Source: a virus. From it: DNA of 27,007 nt. The stretch covers positions 1 through 27,007 of the IMG/VR virus record IMGVR_UViG_3300034071_002719; one strand, written 5' to 3'. Made by a program: the position numbers and the translations under genes. Below the pieces are notes generated by a model, which worked only from the letters and a program-made list of their open reading frames with translations, was not told where the DNA came from and did no database searches. This document shows, in pieces, positions 6,427 to 12,856 of the stretch; position 1 is the first letter of the stretch, and each line of letters begins with the position of its first letter.

Positions 6427-6646
6427 TTTTTGCCTTTCCTAGAATCTGGTACGCCCGCTGGCGACTGATTCCAAGCTTTCTAGCCACTTCCACCATGGTC
6501 ATGCCAGACTTTTTTAGGTTCAGTATTTCCTGAGCCCGTACCTCAAGAGTCGCCGCAGCGGATGATGAGCGATGTTTATGGTTGCACCACCAGCACCTTA
6601 CGGCCGCCGCTGAAGCCACCTGCTTCCCACACATCAAACACTGCAT
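6413..6646 (-). CDS. zinc-finger plus helix-turn-helix protein
   Basis: A 77-residue protein with two recognisable parts. C3-x2-C6 and C18-x2-C21 (CLMC, CWWC) form a probable four-cysteine zinc knuckle. Residues about 47-71 (SGMTMVEVARKLGISRQRAY) are a resolvase/sigma-type helix-turn-helix. It is the first gene after the promoter at 6670-6698, with GGAGGGAG a few bases before ATG 6646, so it may control its own operon. The combination suggests a transcription regulator; a role in DNA repair or recombination cannot be excluded. Confidence 0.75.
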   Translation of the reverse strand: MQCLMCGKQVASAAAVRCWWCNHKHRSSSAAATLEVRAQEILNLKKSGMTMVEVARKLGISRQRAYQILGKAKNDGK

Positions 6647-6669
6647 ACGTATCTCCCTCCGTACCCACC

Positions 6670-6698
6670 ATTATGGGGGTCTTTTATTGACATGTCAA
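6670..6698 (-). promoter_or_regulatory. sigma70-type promoter of the early leftward operon
   Basis: On the minus strand: -35 TTGACA (6693-6698), 17-base spacer, -10 CATAAT (6670-6675, 5 of 6). It points into the zinc-finger/HTH gene and probably drives the operon to the left edge. The -35 is preceded by TCAGGGG, and the same 13-base string TCAGGGGTTGACA occurs in the promoter at 7528-7563. Confidence 0.8.
6687..6698. repeat. 12-base perfect palindrome over the -35 box (operator candidate)
   Basis: TTGACATGTCAA is a perfect palindrome containing the whole -35 element. A dimeric regulator bound here would block RNA polymerase. Two HTH proteins are encoded immediately downstream (5886-6122 and 6413-6646). 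Function is inferred from position. Confidence 0.5.
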
Positions 6699-6709
6699 CC
6701 CCTGATAAC

Positions 6710-7030
6710 CTACTTATAGTGCTTTGAGAGGTATTCGTTAAGCCTTGGTCGCCAGACCCGAGATTGCTCCGTCTTCATTCTATGGTGAAGCCCGCAAAGT
6801 AGCACAAGATTCTCGGGTATAGACGGACCCCTTTTCCCAAGACCAGACCCGTTGACGTGGTCAAGCTCCATCGTCGGCTGTGCCTGGGGGCCAAATTGGC
6901 TGCCGCACAGGCCTGGCATTCCTATCAATGGCCCCACGCAGCGAACATCGCGTCGGTAGACCTCCATGTACACCTCTCGGCTGACAGGGTCTTTATGGCG
7001 GATAGTCCGCTTAATCATGGAGCGCTTCAT
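6710..7030 (-). CDS. HNH endonuclease
   Basis: A 106-residue HNH nuclease. The core is ELDHVNG (Asp57-His58), PENLVLLC (Asn74) and CGLHHRMK (His82/His83). C31 and C42 together with C79 and a following residue could bind structural zinc. Basic residues dominate the N-terminus (MKRSMIKRTIRHK). Free-standing HNH proteins in siphoviruses are often required with terminase for DNA packaging; a homing nuclease is the alternative. ATG 7030 overlaps the stop of the upstream nuclease gene (ATGA), so the two nucleases form one unit behind the promoter at 7528-7556. Confidence 0.9.
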   Translation of the reverse strand: MKRSMIKRTIRHKDPVSREVYMEVYRRDVRCVGPLIGMPGLCGSQFGPQAQPTMELDHVNGSGLGKRGPSIPENLVLLCGLHHRMKTEQSRVWRPRLNEYLSKHYK

Positions 7031-7521
7031 GCTGCAACACCAAGCCTTACCCTAAGGAAGTCAAGAAGAGCATTCATGCTTCGCAACTCATCAGATGGGG
7101 CAAAGTAAAAGTTGTATTCCTCGCCGCGATACCTGTCCATCTTCCTCTCCGTCCACCACTTAGAACGATTCGCTGTGTTTAGGCTCAGCATTGCCCCAGT
7201 GACTTGACTTATAAAAACATAGGCAATCGGTTTGACTTCCTTTTCGCACCAGCCATCATATGTGTCAACGATAATTCGTGGAAGCGGGAAGCTTTTCCTG
7301 TCCCATGTGAATTCTTGCTGTATTGATTTGACCTCAATCACTGAACCGTCTGGCAGGATGACGTCTTTTTCTTTTCTGCTAAAGACCCTGCGCTCTTCAA
7401 CGGTCTTAGCTAGGGCAAAATCTGGCACCACGCAGTCAATACCGCGGTCTTGCAGGTAGTCTGCTACAACATAGTTTCTGCTATGTCCTTGCGCAAATGC
7501 AACTGGATAATCGTGTCCCAT
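7027..7521 (-). CDS. PD-(D/E)XK-like endonuclease
   Basis: A 164-residue protein. The phrase EKDVILPDGSVIEVKS gives Asp53 and Glu63-x-Lys65, the arrangement of the PD-(D/E)XK active site. The preceding FSRK and the strand PIAYVFISQVTGAMLSL fit the small restriction-endonuclease-like fold. It could be a phage endonuclease or Holliday-junction-type enzyme. It begins at ATG 7521 with no Shine-Dalgarno sequence; the -10 box of a near-consensus promoter ends seven bases before the ATG, so the mRNA is predicted to be leaderless. It is coupled to the HNH gene through ATGA. Confidence 0.72.
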   Translation of the reverse strand: MGHDYPVAFAQGHSRNYVVADYLQDRGIDCVVPDFALAKTVEERRVFSRKEKDVILPDGSVIEVKSIQQEFTWDRKSFPLPRIIVDTYDGWCEKEVKPIAYVFISQVTGAMLSLNTANRSKWWTERKMDRYRGEEYNFYFAPSDELRSMNALLDFLRVRLGVAA

Positions 7522-7527
7522 CGCCGC

Positions 7528-7556
7528 ATCATATGTGATGAGGGTTGGAGTGTCAA
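7528..7556 (-). promoter_or_regulatory. near-consensus promoter giving a leaderless mRNA
   Basis: Minus strand: -35 TTGACA (7551-7556), 17-base spacer, -10 TATGAT (7528-7533), then six bases and ATG (7521). Initiation seven bases after the -10 would start the transcript on the ATG itself. The upstream flank TCAGGGG is shared with the promoter at 6670-6698. Confidence 0.82.
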
Positions 7557-7563
7557 CCCCTGA

Positions 7564-7713
7564 CTAGGAGGACCTAGCTGCCTTTTTCTGCTTTGCTGGT
7601 GGCCTGCCCTGCGGCGCTCCTCGGGTTGCCTTGTTTTTGTCTCCGGACTCAACTCGCATGACGCGACAAGGAAGGCAGAAGCATGGTTGGTTGTGGTAGT
7701 TCTTGTCCCCCAT
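7564..7713 (-). CDS. 49-residue basic protein with cysteine cluster
   Basis: A complete small gene: ATG 7713, TAG at 7564-7566, 49 codons. It starts four bases after the portal stop, with AAGGA seven bases upstream, lying in the end of the portal gene. The N-terminus carries CFCLPC (residues 11-16), which could bind a metal; the rest is very basic and Pro/Gly/Lys rich (QGRPPAKQKKAARSS). No family recognised. Its tight spacing behind portal suggests co-expression with it; DNA binding is suggested by charge only. Confidence 0.65.
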   Translation of the reverse strand: MGDKNYHNQPCFCLPCRVMRVESGDKNKATRGAPQGRPPAKQKKAARSS

Positions 7714-7716
7714 TGA

Positions 7717-9900
7717 TTAATCCTTGCGCTCGCGCGCCTCAACCTGTCTCATCACCTTATTGGACCAAGACTGGCCAGCGTCACCGCCCCAAAGCGCCCA
7801 CGCAATGCGACCTGCAGATGGGAATCCTTTTTCACCTGGCTTGAACCCTTCGCCCTGCTTGTCAACTTCGTGACGAGCCAAGAAGGCTCGCATCTTGCGA
7901 ACACGCGGAATGGTCATTGTGTTGCTAATAAGCATTCTAGCGGTGGTCTGCCCTGGGCCAATCCCGCCACGACCATACTCTTGTCGCCATGCAAGACCAC
8001 GCTTAGCCTCAGTCTTCACCGCGGAAGGAACATTAAGGCTAATTCCAGAGTAGTCGGCAGCTGCATACTTGTCTGAAACTTCTGATGGCCCGTGGGCATT
8101 AACAACCCCAGCCGCCCTGTATGCATCGCGAGCATCTGCGTCGCTTTCAATTGCCTCAACAACTCGTGCGTTTTCCTTGAGAATCTTAGACATTTTGTAT
8201 TTCTTGAACTGAAGCCCAGCCCCTGCCGGGAAGTCGCTGAGATGCAAATTATCGTAAGGAATGTCATTCTCCTCAAGCCACGCGCGTGTCTCTTCTAGGC
8301 GCTTAATTGATCGTGCGCTAACAATGAAGATAAGATGCGTATCGGACTTCTGACGCAAGTAGCTTGCAACAGTCTCGTTAACCTTGTCGCTGTCGTCTGA
8401 CTCAGTAAGGGCTCCGTCAATTTCTGAAACTATGACGGAGCTTCCAGTCGCCTTAGTCTCGTCAATTTCAATCGTAAGTTTTAGGCTATTCTCAAGGTCG
8501 GATGGGTTTTGATTGGGCGTATTGTTAGATCCTGGATCTGGCTCCATATCTTCTCCATCAGGTGTTTCGGTTGGCTCTGGGGTGGGGGGCTCGTTGACCG
8601 CCGCACTTCCGAACACGACCGCTTCAAGGTATTCATTGTATCTGTCCGATGGAACATAGCCCTTCGGGGTCTGGAACATGATTTGGTCACCAAGTTCCCC
8701 AATGCCATCCTGGCCGCGCTCTCGCAGAGCATCATTGATTCGGAGCCACGGCAGCCCGCCGAGCGCCATCTTGTTGTATTCGGCAATGTTCTGCTGCGCG
8801 GTTCGCCCGATCTCGGTAAAGACAAAGCGAAGGTCGGCGTCGTATCTGGCAACAACCTCTCGAGTTAGGTACTCGGCAATAAGTTCTGCGAGCGGAACAA
8901 TGCCGTTGTCGTAGGTGAACGCAGCGCCAGTCTCTGATGTGCTCTTATTCACATCAAATGAAATGCCGATGTCTTGTGGCTGAACCGCAAATACGGCGCA
9001 AATCTTTCGGGCGAGGTAGACCTGCCACTCCATGAACTGCATGTCGCGGTTTGAGGCAGCGAGTGGAAGCCACTGCATGCCCTTGCCACCGCCAGTTATA
9101 GCAATCTGGCTCTTGCCAGCAACCTCCGCTTCCCAATACGCCTTGAAAGAGTCAACCTGATCTGGCCGCACGCCCTCTCCAAGATGAAGAACACCAGGGG
9201 GCGCGGCCTGCGAAACTGCCTTTGCGTTGTAAGCGGCAGCATCAAGATCGGCAGTAATCGTTTCGGCTAGCACTTCAAGCGGAGAAAGTCCGATTGGGCT
9301 GTATGTAACTGGATTTGCAATAACGACAATCAACTCGTCGTTCCTGTATGACTCAAGTTGCTTGCCGGTGCCGTCAAGCTCATAGTATCGCGGCTTGTTC
9401 TCGTCACGACCGTCCCAAGTCGTATCAAACGCAATGCGGGCCGCGTCTTTGTTCCACAGATAAGCAATCGGATCTGCACCAACCCTAGACCCGACTTTCT
9501 TTTCAATCTCAATTGCGCCTTGGTCTAGAACGAGAATGTCTTCAATCACTGGCTCAATAAATGAGCGCCAAGACTCACCTTTTGGGTTTGGTCGGCGAAG
9601 CAACTCGCGCAGTTTCTGAACAGTTCGTGGGTCTGGGCTGTCGCCAGCGTCAGTTGAAACAATGTCCCACTTTGCGCGGCTGATCTGCTGTCGCCTCAGG
9701 TTGACCGCGGCGCGAATCCACGGATTATTGCGAGACCAGCGCCGCAGCTGATCTGTGCTCATCTTGGTGACCGTGTTCATGCCATAGGCGCCCCTAGCGT
9801 ATGGGCCAGCGTCTGGGACGAGCGAGGGTACTGCCTTCTCCACAGATTCTTGGGCGCCGCCGCCAAAGAGGCGTTGAAAAATTGATCGCTGTTCAGCCAT
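7717..9900 (-). CDS. portal protein fused to HAD-like and further C-terminal domain
   Basis: A 727-residue protein with three parts. Residues 1-430 are an HK97-type portal: NNPWIRAAVNLRRQQISRAK, DILVLDQGAIEI, YSPIGLSPLEVLAETI, the KGMQWLPLAASNRDMQF segment and FAVQPQDIG. Twelve copies form the head vertex where DNA enters. Residues 435-472 are a Pro/Glu/Asn linker. Residues 475-600 resemble a HAD phosphatase: VIVSEIDGALTE (motif I), FIVSARS (motif II), WLEENDIPYDNLHL, KKYKMSKI (motif III Lys) and ESDADARDAY (motif IV). In motif I the nucleophile position is Glu493, not Asp. Residues 620-727 form a basic domain with FLARHEVDKQGEG and IAWALWGGDAG, which I recall at the ends of other phage structural proteins. 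ATG 9900 overlaps the upstream stop (TAATG). Confidence 0.9.
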   Translation of the reverse strand: MAEQRSIFQRLFGGGAQESVEKAVPSLVPDAGPYARGAYGMNTVTKMSTDQLRRWSRNNPWIRAAVNLRRQQISRAKWDIVSTDAGDSPDPRTVQKLRELLRRPNPKGESWRSFIEPVIEDILVLDQGAIEIEKKVGSRVGADPIAYLWNKDAARIAFDTTWDGRDENKPRYYELDGTGKQLESYRNDELIVVIANPVTYSPIGLSPLEVLAETITADLDAAAYNAKAVSQAAPPGVLHLGEGVRPDQVDSFKAYWEAEVAGKSQIAITGGGKGMQWLPLAASNRDMQFMEWQVYLARKICAVFAVQPQDIGISFDVNKSTSETGAAFTYDNGIVPLAELIAEYLTREVVARYDADLRFVFTEIGRTAQQNIAEYNKMALGGLPWLRINDALRERGQDGIGELGDQIMFQTPKGYVPSDRYNEYLEAVVFGSAAVNEPPTPEPTETPDGEDMEPDPGSNNTPNQNPSDLENSLKLTIEIDETKATGSSVIVSEIDGALTESDDSDKVNETVASYLRQKSDTHLIFIVSARSIKRLEETRAWLEENDIPYDNLHLSDFPAGAGLQFKKYKMSKILKENARVVEAIESDADARDAYRAAGVVNAHGPSEVSDKYAAADYSGISLNVPSAVKTEAKRGLAWRQEYGRGGIGPGQTTARMLISNTMTIPRVRKMRAFLARHEVDKQGEGFKPGEKGFPSAGRIAWALWGGDAGQSWSNKVMRQVEARERKD

Positions 9901-10127
9901 TACCTTGCCCTGCTCCTTTGCCTACGAATTGCGTCTGACCATGTGTCCGACAGCATATCATTGTTGACAAATTGTCTCATTTCATTAAGTGTGCAGTTTA
10001 CAATACGCACGCCGTTTGTATAGCCCGTTGTCCTTCTATTAAGCGAGCGCATCCACCAGACTGGGACCACAAACTCGCCGTCAGAAAACTGTACTACCGT
10101 GGTTGAGTCAACGCTCGGGGTCGTCAT
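9900..10127 (-). CDS. hypothetical protein before portal
   Basis: A 75-residue protein of unknown family, overlapping the upstream gene by 20 bases and sharing the A of TAATG with portal, so clearly part of the portal unit. The N-terminal half looks beta-rich (TTVVQFSDGEFVVPVWWMR), the C-terminal half basic and helical ending in RRQRSRAR. A small structural or packaging accessory role is possible; nothing more can be read from it. Confidence 0.65.
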   Translation of the reverse strand: MTTPSVDSTTVVQFSDGEFVVPVWWMRSLNRRTTGYTNGVRIVNCTLNEMRQFVNNDMLSDTWSDAIRRQRSRAR

Positions 10128-10575
10128 CTACCGCTTCCCAATCTGTCTTTTGCCCCACCTTTATGCCCTCAGACATTAACTCATTGTGTATCGCTCGCAT
10201 GATGCTGTCAATATCTGTGTCTGCTGTCTCCTCATCCTCACCCTTCAGCATCTCGTCCACCCGCTGCTGGACTTTGCGGCGCTGGGGGACGCTTTGGCGG
10301 CTTTTGTGGAGGTCGGCATAGCACCACTGGCAGACGTTGTAGCGCTTTTGGCCCCTAGCCCTAGGGATCATTGGTTCAGGCATGAGGTCTGTAACAAGGT
10401 GCTCTGGGCCAGCCAAAATGCCACACGAGGCGCAGCGGGGGTGGGCCTTTCGCCCCTTTTCGTAGGACTCTATGACTGGCTGAATTTGCCTTTGGAGACG
10501 GATCAACGCTCGGGCCAGATCCTTGATCTGTTCGCCAGAGTAGTTAATTTCCCCGCACAGGCGGCACTGATTCAT
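10108..10575 (-). CDS. three-CxxC zinc-binding protein heading the portal unit
   Basis: A 155-residue protein with three CxxC knuckles: CRLC (4-7), CASC (48-51) and CQWC (82-85). Between the first two is a basic helix (DLARALIRLQRQIQPVI); the C-terminal third is acidic (GEDEETADTDID). Six cysteines plus nearby His suggest one or two zinc sites and DNA binding. Position directly before portal is where a small terminase might lie, but I see no terminase signature. The start is ATG 10575. The frame stays open upstream, but that stretch holds the predicted promoter and codes for an unlikely sequence. No Shine-Dalgarno is present; a TACAAT box ends seven bases before the ATG. Confidence 0.72.
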   Translation of the reverse strand: MNQCRLCGEINYSGEQIKDLARALIRLQRQIQPVIESYEKGRKAHPRCASCGILAGPEHLVTDLMPEPMIPRARGQKRYNVCQWCYADLHKSRQSVPQRRKVQQRVDEMLKGEDEETADTDIDSIMRAIHNELMSEGIKVGQKTDWEAVDDDPER

Positions 10576-10581
10576 AATGCT

Positions 10582-10587
10582 ATTGTA
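10582..10587 (-). promoter_or_regulatory. -10 box for a predicted leaderless portal-unit mRNA
   Basis: Minus-strand TACAAT (5 of 6) followed by six bases and the ATG at 10575. The hexamer 17 bases upstream (GCACTT) is a poor -35, so activation by a phage factor is possible. Geometry equals that of the promoters at 7528, 15308 and 19076. Confidence 0.5.
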
Positions 10588-10786
10588 CACCTTAATGTCT
10601 GGTAAAGTGCTGGTTAAGAAACATAAACTTTGCAGCACATAACTTTGCTGACATATTGGTATATACTGCAAGCATAGGGTATATGAAAAGGGGCTAAAAA
10701 CCCCCTGAAAATACATAGAAAAGTCAGGTATTGACGCAGCGTAACATTATATGGTTTTCTAGTAAACCAACAGCTTTGGAGGCTAC
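10588..10786. promoter_or_regulatory. intergenic control region between divergent portal and capsid units
   Basis: About 200 bases without a gene, separating the leftward portal unit from the rightward protease gene. It is AT-rich with several TATA-like strings (for example TATATAC and GGTATATG near 10660-10685). A short inverted repeat AGGGG...CCCCT lies at about 10689-10706. Plus-strand TCAGGTATTGACG at 10724-10736 resembles the TCAGGGGTTGACA of the early promoters, but no -10 at correct spacing follows. The rightward promoter cannot be placed with confidence. GGAGG lies just before GTG 10787. Confidence 0.4.
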
Positions 10787-12850
10787 GTGGACTTTAAGCT
10801 ATACACGAATGCACTGAAGGCATATACGGCCGAAAACGGCGACCTTCACGTGACGGGAACGACGTCCTCAACCATCCGAGACCTGCATGGCGACGAGATG
10901 GCTCTTTCCGCCCTCAAATCCATGGAAGACACGGCAAAGAACAATATGACCGTGTTCCTGAATCACAACTATAACGTCCCAGACGATCTTTTTGGCTCTG
11001 TGACCGACGCAAGAATCGTCAAGCGCTACGACGAAGAAAGTAGCCAAGATGTCTATGACCTTGACGTTGATGTGCGCGTAGTTGGCGAAGACGAAAACCC
11101 CCTTGCAATGAAGACCTACCGGGCCATTAAGCGCGGCGTAAAGCTTGGACTTTCTATTGGGGCCCGAGTTGACAAGGTTTCAAAGAAAAAGAGCAAGGAT
11201 GGCGAAGAGACCTATGTCATTGAAAGCGTAAAGCTTCTTGAGACGTCGGTTGTCGGCATTCCTGCAAACCAGCGCTCATACCTACAGAATGCACTTAAGA
11301 GCCTCAAGCAGGCCGAGCAAGATGGGGAACTTGAGATTGTTGAAAAGGCTACGCCAGAAGGCTTGAGCAAGGGTGACTTTGTTGCCTGGGGCTCCAGCGG
11401 CGGCACAGCCCGAGGTCTCATTGAGCGAATTGTTCGTGATGGCGAAATCAATGTTCCAGATTCAGACTTTACGATTACTGGAACCCCAGAAGACCCAGCA
11501 GCGCTTATTAGCGTGTATCGCCCTCAGGGTGATGGGTGGGTTAAGACCGACAGGCTCGTCGGTCACAAATTTTCTACGCTCCGCAAGATTGAAGCACTCA
11601 AGCCTGCGGAAGACGTTGAAAAAGATGCTATCAAGGCAGCCCCAGATTCACTGCAGGTTGGCAATTATGTCAACTGGCAGATTGGTGATCAGTCTGCCTA
11701 TGGTGAGATTGAAGAAATCATCACTGGTGGTAGCGTTGAGCTTCCTGGCTCGGAAGGGTCTGTTGAAGCATCACCGGAAAACCCGGTGGCAATTATCTGT
11801 GTCTACGCCCCACAGGGCGAAGGCTGGGAAGATAGTGGTGTGTATGTAGCTGTAAAGTTCAGCGCACTCACCCGAAGTAATCCGCCCGTAGAGGCGGAGG
11901 AAGACGAGGAGACAGAAATGTCCGAGACCGAGAAGGATCTCGTCGCCGGGGAGGTCGTTGAGACCGCCGCTGCGGAAGAGGTCATTGACGCGGAGAAGAA
12001 GACCCGCGTAACCGTAACCGTCAGCACGGAAGGCGATAAGCCAGCAGCTGACACAGCCGCTCCTGTTGCAGTAGCAGAGGAGAAGGAAGAGGAAGCAGCG
12101 CCAGAGGAAATCAAGGCTTCTGCCGAGCCGTGCGAATGCCCAGAGGGCGATTGCGGCCCAGGAGAAGTTGTTGAAGACCTTAGCGTGAAGGCCGTAGAGC
12201 CAACACCTGCCCCGGCACCTGCCCCAGCGCCCGTTGCGGCACCTGAGCCAACACCGGCTCCAGAGCCAGTGAAGGAAGAGGCGCCCAAGGCTGCTGAAGA
12301 TAAGTCTAATGTCAGCCCACGCTACAAGAGTGGCGTGAGCGATCAGGTTCTTGCTGGGATCAGCGGAATCCTTGCCGATCTCACCGAAGAGGACCGCGCA
12401 GCGGTTCTTGAAGGCCTTGGCGTCCAGAAGGACGGTGAGGAAGTGGTGGAAGAGGCCCCAATTTCTGATACTGAAGTGACCCTTGAGGTCGTTCAGGAGC
12501 CCGCCCCTGAGGTAGCCGAGGCAGTTGCCGAAGTTGCCGAAGAGGTTGTTGCCGAAGATGCGCCAGCTACTTCTCTGGAGGAAGTCGCAGCCATCGCCAA
12601 GTCGGCACTCGATGCAGCCATTTCTGCGCAGCAGGAGGTCGTTGCTGTTAAGGCAGCCATGACCGATCTGTCTGCAGAAAAGGCCAAGGTTGAGGGGGAG
12701 CTTGCGAAGGCCATGGACCTCGTTGGTCGCATGATCAACGTGCCTATGGGACGCAAGAGCGTTGGAACCAATACTGTTAAGTCCACGAATGGAGAGAAGG
12801 CCCCGTGGCTGGACCCATTCATCGCGCGTCTTCTTGACGCACAGGAGTAA
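10787..12850 (+). CDS. prohead protease-scaffold fusion with two HVA1-like domains
   Basis: A 687-residue protein. Residues 1-175 are an S78 HK97-type prohead protease: RDLHGDEM, FLNHNY with His60, KLGLSIGARVD with Ser123, and LLETSVVGIPANQ with Glu152 form the likely catalytic set and consensus. Residues 192-268 and 285-364 are two repeats of a small beta domain of the HVA1/DUF2945 type (KGDFVAWGSSGGTARG; DSDFTITGTPEDPAALI; VGHKFSTL), the second more diverged. Residues 369-500 are acidic with a Pro/Ala stretch (471-500); 510-687 is helical, with a coiled coil at about 591-640, as in scaffolds. It should direct capsid assembly, then cleave scaffold. GTG 10787 has GGAGG four bases upstream. 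A strong internal start occurs at 11918. Confidence 0.92.
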   Translation: MDFKLYTNALKAYTAENGDLHVTGTTSSTIRDLHGDEMALSALKSMEDTAKNNMTVFLNHNYNVPDDLFGSVTDARIVKRYDEESSQDVYDLDVDVRVVGEDENPLAMKTYRAIKRGVKLGLSIGARVDKVSKKKSKDGEETYVIESVKLLETSVVGIPANQRSYLQNALKSLKQAEQDGELEIVEKATPEGLSKGDFVAWGSSGGTARGLIERIVRDGEINVPDSDFTITGTPEDPAALISVYRPQGDGWVKTDRLVGHKFSTLRKIEALKPAEDVEKDAIKAAPDSLQVGNYVNWQIGDQSAYGEIEEIITGGSVELPGSEGSVEASPENPVAIICVYAPQGEGWEDSGVYVAVKFSALTRSNPPVEAEEDEETEMSETEKDLVAGEVVETAAAEEVIDAEKKTRVTVTVSTEGDKPAADTAAPVAVAEEKEEEAAPEEIKASAEPCECPEGDCGPGEVVEDLSVKAVEPTPAPAPAPAPVAAPEPTPAPEPVKEEAPKAAEDKSNVSPRYKSGVSDQVLAGISGILADLTEEDRAAVLEGLGVQKDGEEVVEEAPISDTEVTLEVVQEPAPEVAEAVAEVAEEVVAEDAPATSLEEVAAIAKSALDAAISAQQEVVAVKAAMTDLSAEKAKVEGELAKAMDLVGRMINVPMGRKSVGTNTVKSTNGEKAPWLDPFIARLLDAQE
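11918..12850 (+). CDS. possible internally started scaffold protein
   Basis: Within the protease gene, ATG 11918 (codon 378) is preceded by GAGGAG with a six-base gap, as good as any start in the window. It sits at the junction between the protease/HVA1 part and the acidic, Pro/Ala-rich, coiled-coil part. Initiation here would give a 310-residue free scaffold in the same frame. In lambda, the scaffold Nu3 is made in this way from inside the protease gene C. GAGGAG could simply encode the acidic run there, so this is an inference. Confidence 0.45.
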   Translation: MSETEKDLVAGEVVETAAAEEVIDAEKKTRVTVTVSTEGDKPAADTAAPVAVAEEKEEEAAPEEIKASAEPCECPEGDCGPGEVVEDLSVKAVEPTPAPAPAPAPVAAPEPTPAPEPVKEEAPKAAEDKSNVSPRYKSGVSDQVLAGISGILADLTEEDRAAVLEGLGVQKDGEEVVEEAPISDTEVTLEVVQEPAPEVAEAVAEVAEEVVAEDAPATSLEEVAAIAKSALDAAISAQQEVVAVKAAMTDLSAEKAKVEGELAKAMDLVGRMINVPMGRKSVGTNTVKSTNGEKAPWLDPFIARLLDAQE

Positions 12851-12856
12851 AAAATT

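Noticed and set aside
7464-7742. 92-codon minus-strand frame across the portal end
   Set aside because: It overlaps the better supported 49-codon gene in another frame and a promoter, and has no ribosome-binding site.
10576-10716. 47-residue N-terminal extension of the three-CxxC protein
   Set aside because: It covers the predicted -10 box and codes for an unlikely hydrophobic Cys/Leu string; ATG 10575 fits the promoter geometry.
10724-10759. Full rightward promoter at TCAGGTATTGACG upstream of the protease gene
   Set aside because: The -35-like part resembles the early promoters, but the hexamer at 17 bases (GTTTTC) is not a -10; left as a possible element only.
11803-12288. Minus-strand 161-codon frame in the protease-scaffold gene
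   Set aside because: Low-complexity Ser/Gly/Ala sequence, antisense of the Pro/Ala and acidic region; a composition shadow.
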